In this document: one piece after another, positions 1 to 11,275 of the stretch
Position numbering within the stretch: position 1 is the first letter of the stretch
Layout of the letters: each line of letters starts with the position of its first letter
DNA from: Pollenia angustigena
Lineage: Eukaryota; Arthropoda; Insecta; Diptera; Polleniidae
Assembly (NCBI GenBank): GCA_930367215.1
Contig: OV884059.1
Span: 28,544,945-28,608,944 of the forward strand
DNA: 64,000 nucleotides
Reading direction: 5' to 3'
Translations under genes and position numbers: made by a program
The notes under the pieces: generated by a model
Told to the model about the DNA's origin: nothing
What the model saw: only the letters and a program-made list of their open reading frames with translations
Databases searched by the model: none

Positions 1-1500
1 CTCGTGTTGTGGTGAACTTAACAGTTTTGTAAATAAATCTTAACTGTCACATCGACGACTAAATTGATGAGCATAAAATATGTGTTAGTAGTGGTACACA
101 CAATTGGGCAAAGAAATGGGATTCCCTGTTATAGACTCACAATTGTTGTGTGTTATGTTTTCTTTCACATCAAATTATACATTGAGTTGATTTGTTTTTT
201 TAAATCAAACTACTGCTTAACAACGAGTTGTTTGAAACGAGCTACTGTTTAAAATTGATTCGGTTTTTCATTGTGTATCATTCGAATTGATTTAAAAAAA
301 AGAACTCAGTATTTCACACAACAATAACTTAGTGTGGAGAATGTGAAAAAGAAACAAATGCATTCGTGCAGGGCTTTAATGTTTACCATGCAAGTCCTAA
401 AACAATCAACCATTTTTTTATTTCAAGAGTACAAAAACAACAATGTTACACTTTGTTTATCTTTCGTTAAACCTTTTGCCAATCTCGTTTTGAGTCATAT
501 AACAATTACTACCTACATAAATAAGAGCGTTTTTTTAACCTAAAAATTCTATTGCCAATACAATTTCAATAAAACAAACCGTGCTAAGGATCTATCAAAT
601 AGAATTTTCCAATCGGGTGGTATTGAATTCACGATCTTAAGGTTTGTTTCGTATAATACATGGAAAAAACGCTTGCTGCTCTTATTTTGGTAGATCAGCT
701 AAACGGCTGAGTATTTCACGCATTATAAGATAATCCTTACATGAGTCTTATACGATACTTCAACTGCTCTCTAAAAGACTCGTTAGATAATCTTTACACA
801 AATCTTAAACGATTCCCTCTGCGATTAATATAAGCTACTTTCGCTGTGTTGACGATCAAAAACGCTTTTCATTAGATTCCCAATAGACTTTTAAACGATT
901 AAAACTGCTATCAGGTTATTTTCTTGGCAGCATTTGGGTGGTCATTTATTGTAAAAATCATCTAAATGAATCTCCTCAGATCACTTTTGATGATTAAAAA
1001 CTGATGTATCACTTGAGCGGTTAAAAAAGAATTCATATATCGAACCTTTACCGCCACACTTATAAAATTATTAGAGTAACTGATTGTGGGTTATTAAATT
1101 CGTTTTTTTATCTGTTAAAATTGAATAAAAATATAGTTATTTTTCGAATAATTTTATTTTTTAACATTTATGTTTGTTACTCAAAAAACAAACTGCCAAA
1201 AAATAATGTTTTATCGTATTTATTTTGTTATGTAGTTTGATTTTTGTCGTTTAAAATATATTTTTAATAGTAAAAATCACTCAATTTTAAGGAATATGCT
1301 GTTCAAAAAATAAAAAATTTAAAAATGAATGTAAAAATCATTTGGTTTAAATGAAATGTAAATGAAATGATCCGTTTTTTAAGTGAATTTTAAGTTGTTT
1401 TAAATGAATTTTCGTTTGAATTTAACCACATCATATTTTGAGTGCAAAAAAACGCATAAGCGACAAAGCCACAATTTTGCAGAAGGTTTTTTTTTAATTA
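1..1500. other. AT-rich DNA without a recognisable gene
   Basis: No frame looks coding. A diverged direct repeat is visible: about 30 bases from 726 recur from 785 (both contain AGATAATC, then TACGAT or AACGAT). From 1081 onward the sequence is mostly A/T runs. Confidence 0.6.
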
Positions 1501-1521
1501 TATTTTTTAAAAATGTTTAAT

Positions 1522-1955
1522 GAAAGTTGGCGCTTAAGCTAAAATTGTTTTTGCTATAAAATTATAACGGTACTTCCTATGACCATGACATTTAAGAAGA
1601 TGATGTAAGTGTTGCCAATAAATTTATTTATTTAAAAAAAAAACGTAAATTGAAAATCATATCACTCAAGCTATTTTTGCGGTACGGGCTCGATATGATG
1701 CCTTCATATCGAGCCCTAACCGCGAAAATAATGTAAGCGCCAAAAATCAAATTTTACAGGAGAGAGCTTTTTTATTTTATTTCATATAAATTTTGTATGA
1801 AATTTGTCGCTTACAATAAAATTGTTTTTGCTATAAAATCGTAACGGTACCTTTTATGACCATGACATTTTAGGAGATTATGCAAGGGTTGCCAATAAAG
1901 TCATTTATTAAAAAAAACGAAAATTGAAAATCATGTCGCTTACGTTATTGTATCA
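1522..1955. repeat. Direct repeat pair around a perfect hairpin
   Basis: About 150 bases from 1522 recur, diverged, from 1800; both hold AAATTGTTTTTGCTATAAAA, then CCATGACATTT, then TTGCCAATAAA. Between them at 1680-1725 lies a hairpin whose 15-20 base arms carry GGGCTCGATATGA and TCATATCGAGCCC. A diverged relative with the same order (GAGCCCTAA, AATTTTACAGGAGA, CGTAACGGTACTTCC) is at 41239-41455. This is probably an old, rearranged mobile element. Confidence 0.6.
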
Positions 1956-1999
1956 CAAATGATTCGTTCAAGTAAATCATCGCTAGGGTTCCATTTTAT

Positions 2000-4260
2000 C
2001 ACAACGAGAGGATCATTTATGATCGAAAAATTAACTTATATGCGGTTCTTTTGTTCGTTTGGCTGATCTGGTAGGAGATTCGATTATGATACAAAATGCT
2101 AGCTGGCTGTACTGAAAAACTGCTACGCATAAATTAAATAATTTAAGGAAATATTTCTTTTAAATAGCCTTGATATTCATCTTGTAGAAGCTTTTTAGCT
2201 TCTCGGTCTAATTCACAAAGGTAGTTTTCCATTTTTGTCAAATATTGGTCACATATGGATTTGCAGTGCATAGGAAAATAGTGATAAAAAGGTCTTCATT
2301 AGTACTAAATCTGGACAGTTTTCCATTGCTGCCCTGTCTGCATTAGCTTTTCGTCTTATCGATTTCGAAACGCAAGCCCCTAATTTTGGATGATCTTAAA
2401 AAAAGGGAGAAAGTAGACGATACCGAGCTCAAAATGGGGCAAAAACTAAAAAAATTTTAAAAATAATACACCATAGCTTTAACAGAGTTTAGTTTTATTT
2501 TCCGAGATTTTTTTTCTACAATTCTTACCCCCTATCTCCATTCCTTAAGGGGGCTCCCATACAAAGTTAGAAATTTTATCGAAATTAACCGACAACACTT
2601 CATTTTTCATCCCTAACATTTGTTTCTAACGTACCAACCGGCTATTTCCATTCTTTAAGGTGTTTCCATACGAAATTTATAATACAGACAATATATATTT
2701 TGAAGAAAAAGTCTCATGACTGCCTAAGAATCCCCCTAGGAGTAAAAAAAAAATCTCCTTGGGGGATAAAATGGACGACCGACATCCATTAGTTTTTTGT
2801 CCTAAACATTTTCTGAAAACATACTTGCTCCCTATCTCCAGCCCTTCGGGGGACTCCTTCAGGCAGAACCTGGCGGATGTACAATGGGGTATATGGTTGA
2901 AGTTAAAGGAGGATTCGGTCTAAAAAATGGTGCAAGATTTCGTTGACTGATTTTGGCGGAAAGCAAAATACAGATATATGTAATCCGTTTTGGATAACCC
3001 TATTCGCTGTGAAATAGTTAGAACAGAGCTGTAAATATTTTGGATCTCGAAGTTCACTGGTACTTACTTTCAAATGAGTGACGTAACTTTAAAATCGGTG
3101 CCCATTAAAATAAATGTTAGCCGCCTTCAATATATCCACAGTTTTTAATAGCTGTTACCAAAAATCTGATTTGGCATACGAAATTAGAACTAAATGGCCA
3201 CTATTAACTGCCAACATAAAACTACTCCTTAAAAAAAAATCTAGAAGAAAGAAAACCTAAAAAGTTTTAAGTCATAAAAAGAATTAACTTGTCTTAAAAA
3301 CTACAAAAACATTTTTCATTTTTCAATGTGAAAAATCAACATACACACAGCCTTGTTAATGGCAAAAGTACATAAAGAAGCTTAAAGCTTTTTATCCCTA
3401 CAGATCCGAAATACACTTGCGAACATGTATGTGCACAAAACTCCCTGCTCCCACTCCAACTGTTGGCATTTCGTATTGCACATTCAGGTGCAAAATAAAT
3501 CGTAGTTTTATTGCATTAAATGCATAGTGGAAATTTTGTAAATTTTTGACCGATTAAAATGGCTTCCAGGCAATTTACCAACAAACAATGATGAATGAAG
3601 CATCATAAAATATGAAAGTGAACGCGTCGATGCCGCTTCAATACCTTCTGTTCTGTTCAAAAATAATAAAAAAAAAGAAAGTTTGAAAAAATTTTGTTTT
3701 GATTTCTGTTGCACAAAAATTTTGTGAACACACGTCAAATTTACAATTGCTATTTTTAATAAAAAAAAAAAAAAAATAAATAAATAAACTTGCAAACATA
3801 CATACACATGATTGTGTGTAAATCGTACTATGTTTGTACTATATTTTTATGTATGTGTATTTATTTGTTATATTTACAAGTATTTAGGCGATTAATCCAT
3901 TGTGCAGTTATTTTAATTTTTCCCCAACGTTTTTTTATTTTTTCAAAAATATAAAAAATATTGTTTTGTTTTAAATTTTTCGGTTGTTGGTGGCTGATGT
4001 TTTGTTTTTCCTATAAAACCCATTTTAGATTTGGAGGCAATCTATTGAATTGTGAATATTTAAAGATGTAAAACAATTTGAAATTTAAATCGAAAGCGTG
4101 TTGAAGTGAAAGGAATGTATATTCAATTAACTTTCTCGCTTAAACAAAGACCAACTTTTTTTTTATAAAACTAAATACATAAACATACATTTTATTTCAT
4201 GTTTTATTAATATTAAAAAAAATCAAGCTTTACTTAATTTATAAGTAAATTTGTAAATAA
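2000..4260. other. Non-coding, repeat-like AT-rich stretch
   Basis: A loosely repeated motif (CCCCTATCTCC, then CCTT, then a G run) occurs near 2530, 2640 and 2830, and a similar motif is near 20030, which suggests remnants of one interspersed repeat. Apart from a short minus-strand open stretch (listed separately) nothing looks coding. Confidence 0.45.
2140..2290 (-). pseudogene. Short minus-strand open stretch, unknown remnant
   Basis: About 49 codons are open between two stops, ending at TAA near 2140. The peptide is unlike the poly-Phe/Lys/Asn translations around it: it has a Cys/His-containing start (PMHCKSICDQ) and an amphipathic charged helix (CELDREAKKLLQDEYQGYL). I do not recognise the family. 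It may be the 3' end of a dead transposase or simply chance. Confidence 0.2.
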
Positions 4261-4266
4261 AAATCA

Positions 4267-5357
4267 TATATCGTCAGCTCAGAATCGGTTTGGCGCATAT
4301 GCCAAAAAGTCGGAGTGGTGAAAAACGACAAAGAAGATTTACATGAAGATTTCGCAAAATGTACCCGATAGAATTTTTTATATTTTTACCACTTCTTCCG
4401 GTATATGTTTTAAAGAAAAATTTAAATTTTTGCGCACTTTCATGAATAAAGTTAGAATTTAATAGTATTTTTTTGAAAATGAAAAATATTGTATTGTGCC
4501 GCATACGCCACTTTTCTAAAAATAAAATTAAAAAAGTGGCTTTTTGTGCAGCATACGTATACTTATTGCGTGAGTGACTCACTCATTCATCATCGTACAG
4601 CCTAAACGCCTAAAGCTTTAGACTTGAAATTTGGACCGGAGGTGGAGTTCTCCCCTAATCGATCCACTTAGAGGGGATTTTTAAAAATTCGAATGTTTAG
4701 GGGGTAAAAAATGGTAAATTCGGAAACCTTTTATCTGCAAAACTAAAAAAAATACAAAAAAATGTAATACATATCGTTGTTCTTTTGAAAAATAAGTGGA
4801 CAGGTGTGTGGTACTTTTTTGAAATTCGGCTTTTTTAGGGTGAAAACGGGTAAAACCTGAATTTTCGTACGTTTTTGTCAGCCCATCTATCTTTTGATCC
4901 AATAAACCTAGAAATAAAGTTTATACCACATACGAAACTAATCAAAAAAATACGAATACAAGTTTGGTACTTTTTTGAAATTCGAACGTTTAAGGGGTGA
5001 AAATCGTAACTATTTTTTGTACTTTTTTACAAAACATTTTGCATTTTGCAATTTTTGGTACTATAATGGGGGGAAAAAATAGTACCAAAATGGAAAATAT
5101 GCGAAATTTAATATCTTTCTTCAGCTTTTTGGTTCTACAACTGGTATTTTTTAATTATCGTTAATATTTGACCTCAAAACCTAAAATTCAACATGCAATG
5201 TCCTGAATGAATGCTTCATATCTCAGAAATCACAAAAAATTTCGCGAAACAGATTTGTGATTCAAAAAGGGGGTATTCAAAATATATATACCCCATACCT
5301 AACTCAATATTTTTAAAAATGGTCGGTAGGTCAAACCAATTCTGAGCTGACGATATA
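4267..5357. mobile_element. 1.09 kb terminal-inverted-repeat element, non-autonomous
   Basis: The ends are inverted copies of about 20 bases: TATATCGTCAGCTCAGAAT at 4267 and its complement ending at 5357. The interior has no transposase frame. Interior segments recur diverged at about 49530-50075 (GGGGGTAAAA, TGGTAAATTCGG-like, AAGTGGACAGGTGT, TGGTACTTTTTT in the same order), so this is a dispersed family. The ends suggest a TA target as in Tc1/mariner, but the superfamily is not settled. Confidence 0.7.
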
Positions 5358-5446
5358 GTATATTTTAGGAACAGTTGAAGAAAGAGAAATAGCAAATAGT
5401 GTAAAGAAAATAAAAACTTATTTTTATTTTTTCATCACGCGCGAGT

Positions 5447-5897
5447 CTTATAGAATTGCGCAGATGGGATGGATTTGCGAATCCACCTGCTCCATATCCA
5501 GGGCACTAAGGCCTGACTTAGATTCAATAGGGATCAAACTAGGACAGCGGACAGTCCAGTTGTAACTGGGCACTGGTCTGTGGGGACTCATGCTAGGAGA
5601 ATGGGTCTGGAATTCAATGGCTACTGTTGAAGTTGTCATATTGAGAAGGAAGAGGAAACTGTGTTTTACGGAAAAGTACCTGCAAGATCCGGTGTTTGCC
5701 TGCTTGAAGGATCTATCTAGGATAGAACTAAGGTCGCTTCCTCTCTTCATTAGGAAGACGAATTGGTAAAACTCTGCAGTGACGCTATCTGAGTAACTAC
5801 TCTGAAGGATGGGCATTGGCGCTGGGAATCACAAAGGGACCACTGAAGGACCCAAGTGAGTTTCCTAAACGGCTGCCTCAATCACCTAACCTAACCA
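5447..5897 (+). pseudogene. LINE 3'-end fragment, second copy of the 14.5 kb family
   Basis: This aligns by eye with 14880-15366: CTTATAGA, GGGGACTCATGCT, GAATGGGTCTGGAATT, TGCCTG(C/T)TTGAAGGATCTATC and GGATGGGCATTGGCGCT occur in the same order. It corresponds to the last part of a non-LTR retrotransposon protein (the Cys/His tail after RNase H) plus 3' UTR, ending in CACCTAACCTAACC. The usual histidine/cysteine stretch is deleted and stops and shifts are present, so it is dead. The CCTAAC tail is the kind of short 3' repeat insect LINEs carry and is not telomeric here. Confidence 0.7.
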
Positions 5898-6388
5898 CTT
5901 ATGTACTATAAATCAAAGAAACTTGGGGAAAGTTTCAGGCTACGAAGTAAAACAAGAAGTTATTTCTAGTGTACTAGTTATTTGATCATGTGTACCCCAG
6001 AAAAAAAACAACCGATTCTTAGTCGTTTACAAATGCTAGTCCAGTTATCTCTACGTAATTAACATGTTAGTGATTACTATTGATATATTTACCCCAAGTT
6101 ACCAATTAGCTTTGTAATCGGTTATTTAAACATCTACACTGAGTCAAAAAAAGTCAGCTAAACGTCAAAGTTCTAAAATTGTAAGTTAATGGTATCAAAA
6201 TGACAAGGAAACATTGTCATATCTGCGATAGCTCTCGTTGTGCAGTTTTAAACACAACGTTGTCAAATTGTCAAATCAAAGAAGTTACCGGATGTTGTCA
6301 AAAAAAAAAATTCTATGAAATATTAAAAATATCGAAACTCTTCAAATAATGAACGCTTTTTTATCCAATTCAGAACAATACGTTGTCA
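5898..6388. other. Non-coding gap between two LINE copies
   Basis: AT-rich sequence with no gene, containing a small cluster of TTGTCA/TGACAA motifs at 6200-6300. It abuts the AAAT tail of the minus-strand LINE. Confidence 0.5.
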
Positions 6389-8205
6389 TATTTTTATTTA
6401 TTTATTTATTTATTTGTCTATGGAATATAATCCTTACAGACTTCTTAATTAAATAAAAATAAATTTTACAAAACATATATATATGTGAAAAAAAAACTTA
6501 CAAAAATTATGTGTTTAAAAAGATTAATAATTTAGTTTTAATATCAGTGGGACTAGAAGAATAGTCAATAAATTTTTAAAACTTGTTGAACTCAATACAC
6601 ATCCTTCTTAACGGGTCACTATTAGCATAATTAGCTCTTAAAAATTGAACTGATAACGGAACCAAATGACGTGATGGGCGTTGAGGGACATTAATTGTTA
6701 TGTTATTGATTAGGCATCCAGAGCATACGTCGCCAACAATTATGTTAAAAATAAACGAGATGTTCATCACAGTTCTACGGCTCTTTAGAGTTGGCAGCTT
6801 GATAAGGGCTAGTCTTGCAGAATAAGACGGCATATTCCATTGGTTAAAGTTCAACCCACGCAGACAAAAGTCAGAAACTGTTTTTGGACTGATTCAATTT
6901 GGTCGGAATATTTACTATATATAGGGTCCCATATTACAGATCCATACTCCAATACAGGTCTTACAAGGGAAGTATACAAACTTTTCGTAACATATGGATC
7001 CTTGAACTCTTTAGCCCATCGTTTTACAAAACCGATCATACCTCTGCCTTTATTAGCTGTCATTGTTATGTGTGCGATGAAATTTAGTTTTGAGTCAAGC
7101 AGAATTCCAAGATCTAAGAAATTATCCACCGACTCCAACTGATACCTTTCAAAAAAGTAGCATGCAGGTATTGGACTCTTTCTAACAAAACGCATGTATT
7201 TACATTTATTTAGATTAAGTTGCAAAAGATTCACATTGCACTACGTGTAAAAAGAATTTAAGTCGTTTTGAAGAAGTTGTTGCTCAAATATTTGACGATA
7301 GCTGAGAAAAACATTCACGTCGTCCGCATACATCAGAATATTGGATGAATGAATCACCTCAGGTAGGTCATTAATAAACAATGTAAAAAGAAGTGGCCCA
7401 AGGTGGCTTCCCTGAGGTACACCAGACAGAACTTCTATGCTTCTAGAAATTGTGTTATTAAAGCAAATCGTTTGTGTTCTGTTTCTTAGGTATGAATATA
7501 TCCATTTTATACTTATATCAGTAAAACCGAGTAAATTATTCAATTTCAAAAGTCTATGGTTAACTTTATCAAAGGCCTTGGTAAAATCAGTGTATATCAC
7601 ATCAGTTTGCAGTTGATGAATAAATCCTCGATGTATGACAGTTGTAAGATGAAGGAGATTAGTTGTAGTAGAACATCTTTTCTGAAACCCATGCTGGTAA
7701 GGTGAAATCAAATTAGATACTTGGTAACAAAGAATTTTGGTGACAATTTTTTCCAATAGTTTAGGTATAATACTCAATTTTGCAATACCACGGTAATTTT
7801 CAACCTCAGATTTATTTCCCGATTTAAACAAAGGTATAATAAACGAGTTCTTCCATAGATCCGGAAAGTGACCGTGCTTGATCGATACATTAAATAAAAT
7901 TGTTAGAGGGATAGCAATACTATCAGCACAGTTAATTAAAATGTTACTTGGAATATTATCAGGACCAGAATTGAATGAGAATTTAAGACTTTTTAATTCC
8001 TTTGCGATTGTTGCGATATCAATAAATGGAATGTGAGTTGTTTGGTTCGAATTTATCTTGAAGGGATAATTTACAGATTCGTCATAAAAAGCATTCGAAT
8101 AAGTTGTAGAGAAAAAATCGGCAAACCAATTACTTATTGTGCCATTATCACTGAGAGTATTTGTTGTCACCCCCTTCCTTTGTTTTTTGTATTACTATGG
8201 AAATT
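6389..8205 (-). mobile_element. 5'-truncated LINE (non-LTR retrotransposon)
   Basis: On the minus strand the order is reverse transcriptase, carboxy-terminal domain, 3' UTR, then an (AAAT)n tail at about 6391-6417 (plus-strand TTTATTTATTTATT). ORF1 and the endonuclease are absent, which is the usual 5' truncation of LINE copies. I could not find matching target duplications. Interrupted reading frames show it is inactive. Confidence 0.85.
6576..8170 (-). pseudogene. LINE reverse transcriptase, interrupted
   Basis: This encodes the polymerase that copies LINE RNA into DNA at a nicked target. Reading from 8170 leftward, the fingers region has NSGPDNIPSNIL; then follow YQHGF (box 2), the first catalytic Asp in YTDFTKAFDKVNH, SGVPQGSHLGPLLF, and the catalytic Asp pair in MYADDVNVF. 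After residue 309 an in-frame TAG at 7241-7243 breaks the frame, but the same frame continues to 6851 with the thumb and carboxy-terminal segment (NLNKCKYMRF, then LGILLDSKLNF, then LVRPVLEYGSVIWDP). Near 6854 a frameshift moves it into a third segment ending at 6576. The catalytic motifs are intact, so the loss looks fairly recent. It resembles jockey/CR1-type LINEs; the exact clade is uncertain. Endonuclease and zinc-knuckle parts are not present. Confidence 0.88.
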
Positions 8206-8239
8206 TATTTTTTATACAGAACTCAAACATTGAAATGAT

Positions 8240-9065
8240 ATACAAAATGAGCAAAATCTTTCTTAGTTTAAGTTTTTTCTACTTTCTTTTGGTACAAGTC
8301 GTACTTTAAAATTTACGTACAAATATCACTAAAGCGTACTTAAAACAATCCTAATTAGGATTACTTTCGAAAACCATTATGCGTGCATACGCATGTGTTT
8401 GTAAAACAGACATTATTTTCATGTTTAAAAACTAAAATAAAAAGCAAAACTTCCCATATTCTATTTGTTTAAATTACAATTCAAAGTAGAGTGATTACGA
8501 AAACCATATCGGGCTGCTGGTGTCTTATACTTAAGCGTTCTATTATAAAAAAAAAGGGCGGATTACAACCAAAGTGAAACATGTGTAACGTGTAAGTAAA
8601 TAAAAATAAGTGTTTAGCTTAGAATCAAATCACATGCTTTTTATCACACGTGTGATTTTATTGTGCTCTGAAAGTCATACCGTTTTTGTGTTTTTCGGTG
8701 CGCTCTCGAAGATCGCGCCAAAATAATACACGTGTGATTTTAAAAGGCACATGTGATTTTTTTTGATTTGATTTGAGTTAAAGTGATTTTCAGAACTGGC
8801 CTGATAATCTCACTTTCGGATTATTTCAAGGACGAATTGGGAATAAACCAACTTAGAAATTCTTGAATCAAGTTTAGTTTGAGATTAATTTTATCTCACT
8901 TTTACTTAAGTCAATCCCGTTTTCAGATTATTTTAAGTGCAGGGCACTTCAATAATCCGTACATGAATCAAGCATTCTGTTCTTGATTAAAGGACATCAG
9001 AACTTACCCTACCATTGACACCGCTTGATTTAAGTACGGATTGATTGATTTGTTTTTTCAGTATT
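8240..9065. repeat. Interspersed repeat, inverted relative at 26.75-27.57 kb
   Basis: Phrases such as GATTATTTCAAG/GACGAATTGGG, TTGAATCAAG, AGATTGATT and GTACGGATTGATT occur in reverse orientation and order at 26757-27560 (CTTGAAATAATCC, CCCAATTCGTGC, CTTGATTCAAGT). Both copies also hold GTACTTAAA(G/A)TAATCC near one end. No protein is encoded. The interior holds at least two other repeat modules (8404-8600 and 8627-8763). Confidence 0.5.
8627..8763. repeat. CACACGTGTG palindrome element, copy 1
   Basis: Inverted arms built from AAATCACATG and ATCACACGTGTGATTTT lie at both sides of a short centre (CCGTTTTTGTG, TTTTCGGTG). A relative with the same arms and centre is at 30580-30785. The 10-base palindrome occurs at 8645 and, diverged, near 8731. 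It looks like a small palindromic MITE. Confidence 0.6.
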
Positions 9066-10570
9066 AGGCGTGCAATCTACGTAGATTTTGGCAACAGGGA
9101 GCTTAAAGCGTTTTGTTAGCCGTTTCTCTCTCTGTACATTAATGAAAAATTACTGATTATTTTTAAATTAAAAAACTACCATAAGTCGGCTAAAAATTTG
9201 TATTTATCAATTAACCGAATTTCCGTGAAATCTATAATTCTAGAGATGCACACCATGCATTCCACGCTTTTTCGCTGCATACGCAGCTGTCAAAAAAGTA
9301 GAATCTGTGTTGTTTTACGTAGAAAGTTACATGCATAAAAGCGTTGGACGTCTTGAGGCGTTAAATGCGTAAAGTACTTTCTACTTTTGTAAGCGTCGCA
9401 AACAGCGATCGAACAAATCAACTGATTTTGACAAATCAAATTTTATTGTTACTTGTGGAGATGTCGCATACACAGCGTTGCGTGTAACTTGAAACGTAGA
9501 ACTCAAATAAGATATGAAAACACATATTGCATGGAGGCGGAAACGTGTTGTATGGACCTCTAGCAAAATAGTTAAACCCTTAAGAAACATTCATCGACCA
9601 AATGTCTTCTTTTTCGTGCATTCATTTTGAAAATTTAAGTTGTTTGTCTTTTAGGAGGGATCAACTTTAGTTTGAACTCATAAAGTTGAACTCATTAAGT
9701 CGTCATTGGACAACAATAGTGGATAACATTTCAAAGGCGTAATAATATACGAAAAATATTTAATTGTTAATAACACATTTGGTAACTCATAATGTTATCA
9801 AATATTTAAGGATAAATGTTATTTATAGTAGTTATTTGAAAAATTTAGAAATGGAAACGAAAATACTTCGAAGCGTCATTTAATGCTTAACTGCCCGTCT
9901 CCACCATCCATCAACTTGGTAAGAACAGCATGTCGCACATGAATTCTACTCGTGTAGACTGTTCATGTTCATGTTTCGTCCATGTGCTGCCATCGTTGCC
10001 TAAACATTTGTCTTAGCATCCATGTGCGCCATGATGTTGGCCATACAATGTATTTTCTGTATACAACCAAACGCATAACAACAAAAATTGTGGTCAATCA
10101 GAACATGAACATCAACACGTATTCGCCACATACAAGAACGTGAACAAATTAATACCGTTGCTCTGCCGACCTTATGGTCATGTCATGTTCTAATCGAAAG
10201 CGCATGGAGAAAATAGATTTCATTAGAGTTCTGGAAAAATTTGGAAAATTATTATATCCAGATCTACGAATAAATTCTTTAAAATGTTTACCGTTTTTCC
10301 CCCCCTTTTATCTCTCTCCTATCTCTGTGAGTAAATATTTTTCTAACCAAAAACACAAACAAATTTCAAAGCAACGCAATAAAATATATTTTTTTAATTT
10401 TCTTTCAACAAAAAAAATATTGATTTTATTACCACATTAATTAAATTGAAATATGTACTTTTTAAACAATTTTTTAAAAAATCTTTTACTCATTAGTATT
10501 CGTCAATGTTGAGCAGAGACACCAGAGAAACCATATTCCAAAACAATGGGAAAGGTGTTTAGATTTGCAC
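9066..10570. other. Non-coding AT-rich DNA
   Basis: No convincing coding frame. 9280-9400 shares short phrases (TAGAA, ACTTTCTACTT, GCGT) with 38340-38440, hinting at an old repeat. 9930-10190 is rich in CATGTTC/GAACATG words that partly pair as inverted repeats. Confidence 0.45.
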
Positions 10571-10584
10571 ATTGTTAAAAATAT

Positions 10585-11275
10585 GTGTTAGGCTTTGGGG
10601 TTTGCCCTAAAGAGGTTAAAGCAAATATAGTCAGTAAAGAGTTCAACATCACTACATTAATTTTTAGGAAACGGGGCGGACCAATCCGACGCGTCGTTTC
10701 GAAACAGACGAATGGTGGTACTGAGGCGGGTATCATGGGCCCGGATTTCCAAAGGAGCTTGCCAATGGTCAAACAGCCTACGATATTTTAGGCGGATATC
10801 TACACCTTTCTCATTTGCTCTGATGAGTGTGTGAGAAGGAGGGCAAAGGGCTTGAGATTATTTATAGTGACGGATAGCCAAGCCGCTCTTAGAGCACTAT
10901 CTTCTTTTTAGATGAAGTCCAGGTTAGTCTTGGACTGTTTTACGCCTCTAAACGATCAGGGGAGACACAAACACTTGAATTTGTGTTGGGAACCCGGCCA
11001 TGTGGCCAGCAAAAGGGCTGACTGCTTAGCAAACAGGATCGGTCGCCGTACATTTATAGGTTTTGAGCCTTTCTTTGGCGTTACTATTGGTCACATAAGG
11101 GGGGACATTTTAAAAACTGCCCGAACGTGAATTCCTTCAAACATGAACGTCCACTTCGGCATTTGTGACACTATCCCGTGGCAAGGTAGGTAAGCTACAT
11201 TTGCTGGAGAAGGCGGAACTTGAACTGCTTTTTTACCTGTTTACGGAATACTGCGGATGTATATACCACTAGTTT
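10585..11275 (+). pseudogene. LINE RNase H domain remnant
   Basis: The RNase H domain of non-LTR retrotransposons removes the RNA template. Pieces appear in order across several frames: a degraded first segment (KQTNGGTEAGIMGPDF, about 10700-10750), an ITDSQAALRAL-type segment with its catalytic Asp at about 10866-10900 (GTGACGGATAGCCAAGCCGC), and LNLCWEPGHVASKRADCLAN at about 10975-11032, which matches the WxPGHxGxxxADxLA end of RNase H. Stops and frameshifts separate them. The reverse transcriptase part is missing and there is no clear 3' tail. It may belong to a different family from the 14.5 kb copy. Confidence 0.7.
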
